Source of the DNA: Candidatus Bipolaricaulota bacterium
Lineage (GTDB): Bacteria > Bipolaricaulota > Bipolaricaulia > Bipolaricaulales > Bipolaricaulaceae
Direction of reading: 5' to 3'
DNA: 10,865 nt
NCBI GenBank assembly: GCA_014360945.1
Contig: JACIWM010000039.1
Coordinates: forward strand, 1-10,865
The position numbers were made by a program, and so were the translations under genes. Shown here in pieces: positions 5,780 through 10,865 of this stretch. Position 1 is the first letter of the stretch, and each line of letters starts with the position of its first letter. The notes below the pieces were generated by a model that worked only from the letters and a program-made list of their open reading frames with translations, had not been told where the DNA came from and did not search any database.

Positions 5780-7873
5780 ATGCGACGAAACTTGGATGGC
5801 CTTCTTTTTCCCCGTTCGGTGGCGGTAGTAGGAGCTTCGGCAACCCCTGGAAAAGTCGGGCATGCTCTCTTTGCCAATGTTGTGAACTTCCCTGGTCCGG
5901 TCTATGCGGTGAACCCCAAACACACGGAAATCATGGGGAAACCGTGTGTTCCCACGGTCTCCGACCTACCTGAACCTGTGGATCTGGCGGTAATCGTGAT
6001 CCCGGCCGAGGGGGTGGTGGAGGTCCTCCGAGAATGCGGGGAGAAGGGGATAAAGAATGCCGTGGTCATCAGCGCTGGGTTCAAGGAGTGTGGTGTAGAA
6101 GGAGCGAAGAGGGAGCAGGAACTCGTGCGGGTAGCGGAGGAGTATGGGCTAAACGTAGTGGGGCCAAATGTGTTGGGGATCATCTCCACCAGGGTAGGGT
6201 TGAACGCGACCTTTGCGCCCCGGGGAGCCCTTCCTGGTCATATCGCCTTCGTCTCTCAATCCGGAGCATTTTGCACATCGGTTCTGGACTGGGCTTGGAA
6301 GGAAAGGCTTGGTTTTTCGCATTTCGTTTCCCTGGGAAACAAGGCCGTACTCAACGAGTGCGATTTCCTTTTGGCGTTTGCTGAGGATCCGGAGACCCGG
6401 GTCATCGTGGCCTATTTGGAGGGGATTCAGGATGGTCCGCGGTTCATGGAGATTGCCCGAGAGGTAACGCGGGAAAAACCCATCGTCGTCCTCAAGGCCG
6501 GAAGAGCCGAGGCTGGAGCGCGCGCAGTATCCTCTCATACTGGGACGATGGCTGGGGCTGATCATGCGTATGATGCGGCCTTCCGTCAATGCGGGGTGAT
6601 CCGGGCCCGCACCGTGGAGGAACTTTTTGACTTCGCGTACATCCTCTCCCGCCAGCCCCTTCCCAAGGGCCGCAGGATCGGGATCGTCACCAATGCCGGC
6701 GGAGCCGGGGTCATGGCCGCCGACGCCGCCGAATGGGAGGGCCTCACCGTGGCCCAGCTCAGCCCCAAAACCGTCCGGGAACTCGCGGAGAAAGTGCCCA
6801 AAGAAGCGGCCATCCATAACCCCGTGGATGTGGTGGGTCACGCCACCCTGGAGCAGTACCAGGCGGCGGTGGACCTGGTGCTCGCTGATCCCAACGTGGA
6901 TTTGGGCGTGGCCCTCTCCGCTCCCCATCCCATCCTGCGCTTTTCCGACCTCGCCCGCGTTGTGGCCCAAGCCCAAAAGCGCACGGGAAAACCGATGAGC
7001 GTGAGCTTCATGGCCGGGGATCTGGGGGAGGAGGCGCAGGAGATCTTGCGGGATGCGGGCATTCCCTCCTTCTTTGACCCGGCCCGAGCCGTGCGGTCCC
7101 TGGCGGTGTTGGCCAAATATGCGGGGATCCGACAGAGACCAAAGGGTGAGCCGGAAAGATTCTCCGTGGATCGGGAAAAAGCCCGAAGGGTGTTGGCTGA
7201 AGCGCGAAGCAAAGGACGGGTGAGACTGGGTCTGGAAGGAGCAGAGATCCTTTCCGCATATGGCATTCCTTTTGCCCGCGGCGGGTTAGCGCGGACCGCG
7301 GAGGAGGCCGGGCGCATCGCCGAAGAGATCGGAAAAACGGTGGCCCTAAAAATTGTGTCCCCGGACATCACCCACAAGACGGAGGTGGGCGGAGTGCGTC
7401 TCAATGTGGCCCCGAAGGACGCCGCCGCTGTGGCTTGGGAGCTTCTCCGCGCGTGCAAGACTCGCTTCCCCGAGGCCGTGATCGATGGGGTCTATGTGCA
7501 AGAAATGCTCCCTCCGGGGCGGGAGGTCATCCTGGGGATGGTTCGCGACCCCACCTTTGGTCCCCTTCTCATGTTCGGTCTCGGTGGGATTTACGTGGAG
7601 GTCCTGCGGGACGTGGCCTTTGCCGTGGCCCCTCTCTCCCGGGCGGAGGCCGAGGAATTGGTGGACCTCATCCGAGGAAAGAAGCTTTTGTACGGGGTGC
7701 GGGGCCAGCCGGCCGTGGATGTGAAAGGCCTTGTGGACGTGATCCTCCGGGTAAGCCAAATGGTCACGGAAAACCCGGAGATTTTGGAGCTTGATTTGAA
7801 CCCAATCCTTTGCTATCCCGAGAGGGTGGTGGCCGTGGACGTGCGGCTCACGGTGGCGGAGGAGGAGAAATGA
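5780..7873 (+). CDS. ADP-forming acetate/acyl-CoA synthetase, fused alpha-beta chain
   Basis: A 697-residue protein that converts acyl-CoA + ADP + Pi to acid + CoA + ATP (or the reverse) through phosphohistidine. Order of domains: CoA-binding Rossmann domain (1-130; SVAVVGAS..PGKVG, YAVNPKH, IPAEGV); succinyl-CoA-synthetase-like domains (about 150-450) with FVSQSGAF and SSHTGTMAGAD, whose H253 fits the catalytic phospho-His; and an ATP-grasp beta domain (about 470-697) with SPDITHKTEVGGV, whose H532 fits the second phospho-His. Both histidines are present, so it should be active. The alpha and beta parts, separate in Pyrococcus, are joined here. The ATG at 5780 is chosen because the CoA-binding domain begins at once; the upstream open frame is antisense to the regulator genes. 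Acyl-CoA range cannot be read from sequence. The stop overlaps the next gene's start as ATGA. Confidence 0.92.
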   Translation: MRRNLDGLLFPRSVAVVGASATPGKVGHALFANVVNFPGPVYAVNPKHTEIMGKPCVPTVSDLPEPVDLAVIVIPAEGVVEVLRECGEKGIKNAVVISAGFKECGVEGAKREQELVRVAEEYGLNVVGPNVLGIISTRVGLNATFAPRGALPGHIAFVSQSGAFCTSVLDWAWKERLGFSHFVSLGNKAVLNECDFLLAFAEDPETRVIVAYLEGIQDGPRFMEIAREVTREKPIVVLKAGRAEAGARAVSSHTGTMAGADHAYDAAFRQCGVIRARTVEELFDFAYILSRQPLPKGRRIGIVTNAGGAGVMAADAAEWEGLTVAQLSPKTVRELAEKVPKEAAIHNPVDVVGHATLEQYQAAVDLVLADPNVDLGVALSAPHPILRFSDLARVVAQAQKRTGKPMSVSFMAGDLGEEAQEILRDAGIPSFFDPARAVRSLAVLAKYAGIRQRPKGEPERFSVDREKARRVLAEARSKGRVRLGLEGAEILSAYGIPFARGGLARTAEEAGRIAEEIGKTVALKIVSPDITHKTEVGGVRLNVAPKDAAAVAWELLRACKTRFPEAVIDGVYVQEMLPPGREVILGMVRDPTFGPLLMFGLGGIYVEVLRDVAFAVAPLSRAEAEELVDLIRGKKLLYGVRGQPAVDVKGLVDVILRVSQMVTENPEILELDLNPILCYPERVVAVDVRLTVAEEEK

Positions 7874-8916
7874 AGAGGATCTATGTGGCGGGTGTGGAGG
7901 AGAAGGCGGGAAAGACCGTGGTGATTGTGGGATTGGCTCAAGTGTTGCGGGCCCGGGGGTTTTCCGTGGCCTATCGCAAGCCGGTGGGTTTGGCCCGGGC
8001 CTATCGTCAGGGCCGGCCGGCCGATCCCGACGGGGAAGTGGTGGCCGAGGCCCTGGGCCTCGGCCCGGAGGAGCTCGTCCTCATCCTTTCCGGGGAGACG
8101 CCCCGGGCGTGGCGCCCGCCCCTGGGCGCATGGGACCGCATCCTGGCCACCGCCGAAGTCAATGCCGATTTCCTTCTTTTTGAGGGTCGGGAATGGGTAG
8201 GCCGGGGACTCCTCTCCGGCCTCTCCGATTCCGCCATGGCCGGAAAACTTTCCGCTGCCATTATGCTTGTGGCCAAGTACCGGGGCGAGCCCACCGTGGA
8301 CGCCATTCTTTCTGCAGTCCGCATCGTCAAGGATGAAGCCCGCGTTTTGGGAGTGATCCTGAACGAGGTCTCCCCGGAGCTCGAACTTTCTGAAGTTCAG
8401 ACATATGCCGCGCCATTTCTGGAAGAACGGGGGATTCCGGTGTTGGGGATCCTGCCCTTTGAGCGGCGGCTTCAGGCCGTGCGCATCGGGGAGATTTTGG
8501 AGGCGGTGGGCGCGGAGGTGGTGGTGGAGGGAGATTTGCGCGCCGAGGTGGATCGGATTCTGGTGGGAGCGATGGGAGCGGAGGCCGCCCTGCAGCATCT
8601 GCGCCGCATCCCGGGTCAATTGGTGGTCATCACCGCCGGCGATCGCACCGATATCCAGGCCGCAGCCCTCTCCTTCCCCCGTGTGCGGGCGGTGATCCTC
8701 TCCGGCGGGATCCGGCCCGAGCGGCCCATCACCGCCCAGGCCGCCGAGCAAGGGAAGACCCTGGCTGTGGCCCCTCAGGACACGTTCACCGTGGCCGAGG
8801 CCGCCGATCGCCTCCTTGGCCGAACCTTTCCCGCCGATCCCGCGCGCCTGAGCCTCCTTGCCCGCTTGGCCGAGGAGAACATCAACCTGGAGCGAATCCT
8901 TGAGCTTCTAGGGTGA
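7870..8916 (+). CDS. P-loop (BioD/Pta-N-like) protein with DRTGG domain
   Basis: The protein has 348 residues. Residues 1-200 form a dethiobiotin-synthetase-like P-loop domain: a Walker A-like AGVEEKAGKT near 7-16, a YRKPVG strand near 35-40, DFLLFEG near 100-106, LVAKYRG near 133-139 and GVILNEV near 161-167. Residues about 205-320 form a DRTGG domain, with the name motif appearing as AGDRTDIQ near 256-263. Proteins of this build resemble the N-terminal regulatory half of long phosphotransacetylases but lack the acetyltransferase part. The gene overlaps the acyl-CoA synthetase by 4 nt (ATGA) with GGAGGAG as ribosome site, so the two are surely co-translated. I infer a regulatory or accessory role in acyl-CoA/acetate metabolism; no direct reaction is known to me. 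The last 9 bases overlap the convergent osmC-family gene. Confidence 0.83.
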   Translation: MKRIYVAGVEEKAGKTVVIVGLAQVLRARGFSVAYRKPVGLARAYRQGRPADPDGEVVAEALGLGPEELVLILSGETPRAWRPPLGAWDRILATAEVNADFLLFEGREWVGRGLLSGLSDSAMAGKLSAAIMLVAKYRGEPTVDAILSAVRIVKDEARVLGVILNEVSPELELSEVQTYAAPFLEERGIPVLGILPFERRLQAVRIGEILEAVGAEVVVEGDLRAEVDRILVGAMGAEAALQHLRRIPGQLVVITAGDRTDIQAAALSFPRVRAVILSGGIRPERPITAQAAEQGKTLAVAPQDTFTVAEAADRLLGRTFPADPARLSLLARLAEENINLERILELLG

Positions 8917-9309
8917 AGCCCGAACGGAGAAGGTGAGCTCCGCGGAAAGGGAGTGAGCTACGGAGCAATAGCGCTCTTGGGAAAGTTCTGCGGCCCGGCG
9001 AAGGTTCTCCTCGGGAACGCCTTCGGCAATATACGTAAGATGTACACGTCTTATGGCTTTGGGGTGTTGCTCGTTTCTTTCGGCATCGATTTCGATCCAA
9101 AACTTTCGTGGTGGGGTGCGCATTTTCTGGAGGATTGAGACCACGTCCATTCCGGTGCAGCCGCCCAAGGCGATGAGGAGGAGTTCTGTTGGGCGCGGGC
9201 CGGAATCTTCTCCGCCTACATCCCTGGCGCCGTCCATGACCACGGCGTGTCCCGAAGGAGGGAGCCCCAAAAAGCGAAGGCCGTCCTGCCAAACCACCTT
9301 CACCTGCAT
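8908..9309 (-). CDS. OsmC-family thiol peroxidase-like protein
   Basis: A 133-residue cytosolic protein. OsmC/Ohr/YhfA proteins reduce organic hydroperoxides or bind thiol-reactive compounds using two cysteines. Both are seen: C51 in GPRPTELLLIALGGCTGMDVV and C115 in RYCSVAHS. The GGCTGMDVV form is closest to the YhfA-like subgroup, whose natural substrate is less certain than for Ohr. The start at 9309 is chosen over a frame opening at 9336 because GGAGG sits 4 nt before this ATG and MQVKVVW is the usual beta start; a second GGAGG lies a little further up. The gene diverges from the ArsR-type regulator with a 78-nt shared control region, so redox or thiol control by that regulator is likely. 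Its end overlaps the DRTGG gene by 9 bp. Confidence 0.88.
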   Translation of the reverse strand: MQVKVVWQDGLRFLGLPPSGHAVVMDGARDVGGEDSGPRPTELLLIALGGCTGMDVVSILQKMRTPPRKFWIEIDAERNEQHPKAIRRVHLTYIAEGVPEENLRRAAELSQERYCSVAHSLSAELTFSVRASP

Positions 9310-9326
9310 CGTTCCTCCTTTCCTCC

Positions 9327-9350
9327 AAATTTCCACAGTTTTGGAAGTTT
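9327..9350. promoter_or_regulatory. Candidate ArsR-type operator (inverted repeat)
   Basis: Arms AAATTTCCA (9327-9335) and TGGAAGTTT (9342-9350) pair at 8 of 9 positions around a 6-nt spacer. The right arm covers the first bases of the arsR-type gene's -35 box (9349-9354), and the whole site lies in the leader or promoter of the divergent osmC-family gene. This is a natural place for a repressor to block both genes. Confidence 0.55.
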
Positions 9351-9377
9351 GGCAAGGTTAACCCTCCCCAGTATACT
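9349..9377 (+). promoter_or_regulatory. Sigma70-type promoter TTGGCA-17-TATACT
   Basis: TTGGCA (9349-9354) and TATACT (9372-9377) match the sigma70 consensus at 5/6 each with the ideal 17-nt spacer. The ATG of the ArsR-family gene follows 10 nt after the -10, so the message would have a leader of only about 3-4 nt. The -10 region AGTATACT (9370-9377) is itself palindromic. Confidence 0.75.
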
Positions 9378-9387
9378 TGCGGAAGTC

Positions 9388-9696
9388 ATGGGCGAGAAAC
9401 TTGAGGAGTTAGCGAAGGTTTTTGCCGCACTAGGAAACCCGGAGCGGCTGGCGATCGTGGCCCATCTTCTTGTGAAAAAGAGGCAGAACTGCACGCAGCT
9501 GGCGCAAGAGCTGCGCCTCTCCACCCCGGCCCTTTCTTACCATCTGCGGATTTTGGAAGAGGCCGGGCTGGTCGTGCGGGAAAAACGGGGCCGGCGCCGT
9601 TGCCTTCGGGTGGGGCCAACCCTGGGCAAGGTGCTCCGGCCCGGGGTCGTGACGGAGCTAAGAAAGGAGGGAATAAATGATGCCCGAGCAGCATGA
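9388..9696 (+). CDS. ArsR-family winged-helix transcriptional regulator
   Basis: A 102-residue dimeric DNA-binding protein. The ArsR fold is plain: the KVFAALGNPERLAIVAHLL helix (10-28), TQLAQELRLSTPALSYHLRILEEAGLV as helix-turn-helix (36-62), then the wing VVREKRGRRRCLRVG (62-76). The classical metal-binding CxC pair of ArsR/SmtB is absent. Two other cysteines, C35 just before the helix-turn-helix and C72 in the wing, are candidates for a thiol or persulfide switch, but this is inference. The ATG at 9388 is chosen because the strong promoter ends just ahead and the family start fits; the frame upstream of it is the control region. The stop overlaps the glutaredoxin-like gene by 20 nt, and the divergent partner is an OsmC-family gene, so it likely controls both. 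Confidence 0.88.
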   Translation: MGEKLEELAKVFAALGNPERLAIVAHLLVKKRQNCTQLAQELRLSTPALSYHLRILEEAGLVVREKRGRRRCLRVGPTLGKVLRPGVVTELRKEGINDARAA

Positions 9697-9925
9697 GGTG
9701 ATCGTGTACACCACTCCCACCTGCCCCTGGTGCCAGATGGTCAAGCGCTACCTTCAAGCCCGGGGAATCCCATACACCGAGATCGACGTTTCTGCGGACT
9801 ACAACGCAGCCATGGAGATGGTCCGCAAATCCGGGCAAACAGGGGTCCCCGTGGTGGAGATCGACGGGGAGATCGTGGTGGGGTTTGACCGGGAGAGGAT
9901 CGACCAGCTTTTGGGGCTGGTCTAA
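9677..9925 (+). CDS. Glutaredoxin-like (NrdH/YruB-type) thiol-disulfide oxidoreductase
   Basis: An 82-residue cytosolic thioredoxin-fold protein. The active site CPWC is at residues 16-19 after the VIVYTTPT strand, and the cis-proline motif TGVPVVEIDGEIVVGFD follows near 55-71, as in NrdH and small glutaredoxin-like proteins. It should reduce protein or low-molecular-weight disulfides; its electron donor is not shown. GGAGG (9666-9670) gives a good ribosome site for the ATG at 9677; a second ATG directly follows at 9680. It overlaps the regulator's last 20 nt in another frame and ends just before a strong terminator, so it is the last gene of a two-gene operon. CPWC differs from the CPYC of classical glutaredoxins. 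Confidence 0.92.
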   Translation: MMPEQHEVIVYTTPTCPWCQMVKRYLQARGIPYTEIDVSADYNAAMEMVRKSGQTGVPVVEIDGEIVVGFDRERIDQLLGLV

Positions 9926-9929
9926 AGGG

Positions 9930-9956
9930 AAGCGGGGCCTTTTCGGCCCCGCTTTT

Positions 9957-9957
<1 letters not shown>
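9930..9957 (+). terminator. Rho-independent terminator after the glutaredoxin-like gene
   Basis: AGCGGGGCC (9931-9939) pairs with GGCCCCGCT (9945-9953) around TTTTC, followed by a T-run through 9957. It begins 4 nt after the stop. The T-run ends on the base that complements the final A of the encoded CCA of tRNA-Ala on the other strand. In the minus direction the stem is followed by TTCCCTTT, so it might also stop tRNA transcripts, less strongly. Confidence 0.88.
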
Positions 9958-10032
<75 letters not shown>

Positions 10033-10034
10033 TG

Positions 10035-10108
10035 TGGCGGAGCAGGGAATCGAACCCTGAACCTCGCGGTTATGGGCCGCGCGCTCTCGCCAATTGAGCT
10101 ACTCCGCC
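10035..10108 (-). tRNA. tRNA with anticodon CAT (elongator Met, or Ile2 if modified)
   Basis: 74 nt without an encoded CCA. Acceptor GGCGGAG/CTCCGCC with discriminator A, D stem GCTC/GAGC, anticodon stem CGCGG/CCGCG, T stem CAGGG/CCCTG with TTCGATT. The anticodon loop is CCCATAA, so position 33 is C and not the near-universal U. It lacks the initiator marks (it has a paired G1-C72 and no GGG/CCC anticodon-stem run), so it is elongator Met or, if C34 becomes lysidine, Ile2. It begins directly after the CCA of tRNA-fMet with no spacer. Confidence 0.9.
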
Positions 10109-10185
10109 TGGTTGCGGGGGTGGGATTCGAACCCACGACCTCCGGGTTATGAGCCCGGCGAGCTTCCTGGCTGCTCCACCCCGCT
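10109..10185 (-). tRNA. Initiator tRNA-fMet(CAT)
   Basis: 77 nt with encoded CCA. Very close to the E. coli initiator: GCGGGGTGGAGCAGCC at the 5' side, anticodon arm CCGGG-CTCATAA-CCCGG with the three G-C pairs that favour the P site, and CCCCGCAACCA at the 3' end. Position 1 is A facing A72, where most bacteria have C1 and A72; the pair stays unpaired, as needed for formylation. Confidence 0.94.
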
Positions 10186-10187
10186 CC

Positions 10188-10277
10188 TGCCGGGGGCGGG
10201 ACTCGAACCCGCACGAGCTATGGGTTAGCTCAAGGGATTTTAAGTCCCCTGCGTCTACCGACTTCCGCCACCCCGGC
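10188..10277 (-). tRNA. tRNA-Leu(TAA)
   Basis: 90 nt, class II. Acceptor GCCGGGG/CCCCGGC with discriminator A, anticodon loop CTTAAAA (TAA, reads TTA and probably TTG), a long variable arm with stem GAGCTA/TAGCTC, T arm GCGGG-TTCGAGT-CCCGC. No CCA is encoded; 2 nt separate it from tRNA-fMet. Confidence 0.94.
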
Positions 10278-10286
10278 GGAAAAACC

Positions 10287-10361
10287 TGGAGCGGGAAACG
10301 GGATTCGAACCCGCGGCCTCCACCTCGGCAAGGTGGCGCTCTACCCCTGAGCTATTCCCGC
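10287..10361 (-). tRNA. tRNA-Gly(GCC)
   Basis: 75 nt with encoded CCA and discriminator T. Acceptor GCGGGAA/TTCCCGC, anticodon arm CCACC-TTGCCGA-GGTGG (GCC), T arm with TTCGAAT. It directly follows a promoter with a perfect TATAAT and is the first tRNA served by it. A 9-nt spacer leads to tRNA-Leu(TAA). Confidence 0.95.
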
Positions 10362-10371
10362 TTGCCGAAGA

Positions 10372-10399
10372 ATTATACCCAACCGATGGGCTTGGCCAA
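10372..10399 (-). promoter_or_regulatory. tRNA operon promoter TTGGCC-16-TATAAT
   Basis: On the minus strand TTGGCC (10394-10399; 4/6) and a perfect TATAAT (10372-10377) are 16 nt apart in the 39-nt gap between tRNA-Leu(TAG) and tRNA-Gly. The start point would be about 4 nt before tRNA-Gly. The -35 lies in the palindrome CTTGGCCAAG (10391-10400). Confidence 0.72.
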
Positions 10400-10400
10400 G

Positions 10401-10486
10401 TGGTGCGAAGGGCGGGACTCGAACCCGCACGCCTCATCGGCACTGGCTCCTAAGGCCAGCGCGTCTGCCTGTTCCGCCACCTTCGC
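10401..10486 (-). tRNA. tRNA-Leu(TAG)
   Basis: 86 nt, class II, with encoded CCA. Acceptor GCGAAGG/CCTTCGC, anticodon arm CTGGC-CTTAGGA-GCCAG (TAG, reads CTA and other CTN codons), variable arm, T arm GCGGG-TTCGAGT-CCCGC. It starts 10 nt after the stop of the upstream PCC gene with no terminator between, so it probably rides on that transcript. Confidence 0.94.
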
Positions 10487-10496
10487 CCCTTTCTTT

Positions 10497-10865
10497 TTAG
10501 CCTCCGGCTGGGCTTCGATCAACCCCCTCCGGGTAAAGGCCGAGGAGGCCGGTGGCCTCCGGCCGCCGAAGAAGCCGCACCCCCGGCACCCCCACCACCA
10601 GAATCTCCGCAGTGTTGTGCACCACCGCGGAAAGAAGATGCCCGCCCACGGCCTCTCCGCCCTCCTTTCCCACCACCACATGAAGGTGCACCACCACGCC
10701 CTCCGGTCCTTCTCCGATGTTGCCCTGCAGGGAGAGAAGCTCCACCGGTGTGGTGAGATGCTCCTCGCGATAGCCTTTTCCGTCCCAAAAGCCGAAAACC
10801 ACCTCCCGCAGCATCCCCACCCCGCACACCACCATGCCGAAACCACCGAGCTCCCGCAACGCGTC
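10497..10865 (-). CDS. PCC/DUF296-domain protein (5' end outside window)
   Basis: About 122 residues are visible and the frame runs open to the window edge, so the N-terminus is missing. The PCC (formerly DUF296/PPC) pattern is clear: GMVVCGVGMLREVVFGFWDG, TTPVELLSLQGNIG, VHLHVVVG and GGHLLSAVVHNTAEILVVG. The H-L-H and GGH histidines match a possible metal site in bacterial and archaeal single-domain members. In plants the domain occurs in AT-hook DNA-binding proteins; in bacteria the role is unclear, so I do not assign a function. It lies 10 nt upstream of tRNA-Leu(TAG) on the same strand, and the two are likely co-transcribed. The C-terminal tail after the domain (RSPAGG end) is short. Confidence 0.83.
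   Translation of the reverse strand, partial: DALRELGGFGMVVCGVGMLREVVFGFWDGKGYREEHLTTPVELLSLQGNIGEGPEGVVVHLHVVVGKEGGEAVGGHLLSAVVHNTAEILVVGVPGVRLLRRPEATGLLGLYPEGVDRSPAGG

Noticed and set aside
6149..6976. 275-codon minus-strand open frame inside the synthetase gene
   Set aside because: A shadow frame produced by high GC; no family pattern, and the plus frame has all expected motifs.
7813..8751. 312-codon minus-strand open frame over the DRTGG gene
   Set aside because: Low-complexity His/Gly-rich translation typical of antisense GC-rich DNA, with no recognisable domain.

Overview
The window is a compact, GC-rich bacterial segment. Bacterial identity is shown by an initiator tRNA-fMet, a peptidoglycan Mur ligase, Shine-Dalgarno (SD) sites and sigma70-type promoters. 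It looks like core chromosome: I see no phage, transposon, CRISPR array or other mobile element. The phylum cannot be fixed from sequence alone. The fused ADP-forming acyl-CoA synthetase, the DRTGG partner protein, tight packing and apparently leaderless starts would suit a deep-branching thermophile or anaerobe (Bipolaricaulota is one weak guess).

Layout. (1) 1-1052, plus strand: the 3' end of a radical SAM gene overlapping coaE (dephospho-CoA kinase), which ends inside (2) a minus-strand murE (1022-2437) preceded by ykuK (2510-2995). (3) 3109-5623, minus strand: an operon encoding an OmpR-type response regulator, its histidine kinase and a small two-helix membrane protein with a PH-like C-terminus. 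(4) 5624-5779: a divergent control region with a 10-bp hairpin and two CTGTGGAA repeats. (5) 5780-8916, plus strand: a one-chain (alpha-beta) ADP-forming acetate/acyl-CoA synthetase overlapping a BioD-like/DRTGG-domain protein. (6) 8908-9925: an OsmC-type thiol peroxidase gene (minus) diverging from an ArsR-family regulator and a glutaredoxin-like gene (plus), with a well-formed promoter and candidate operator between them, ended by a strong hairpin terminator. (7) 9957-10486, minus strand: six tRNA genes, in transcription order Leu(TAG), Gly(GCC), Leu(TAA), fMet(CAT), Met/Ile(CAT), Ala(CGC). (8) 10497-10865, minus strand: a partial PCC/DUF296-domain gene directly upstream of the tRNAs.

How parts may work together. 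The ACD-type enzyme makes ATP from acyl-CoA, and the DRTGG protein is probably its accessory or regulatory partner. The two-component system sits back to back with it and may sense the envelope and control this region. OsmC, ArsR and glutaredoxin look like a small thiol/peroxide-response module. The main curiosities are the shared TGTGGAA motif in both divergent control regions, -10-like boxes 6-10 nt before several start codons, an A1/A72 initiator tRNA, and a CAT tRNA with C33 in place of the near-universal U33.
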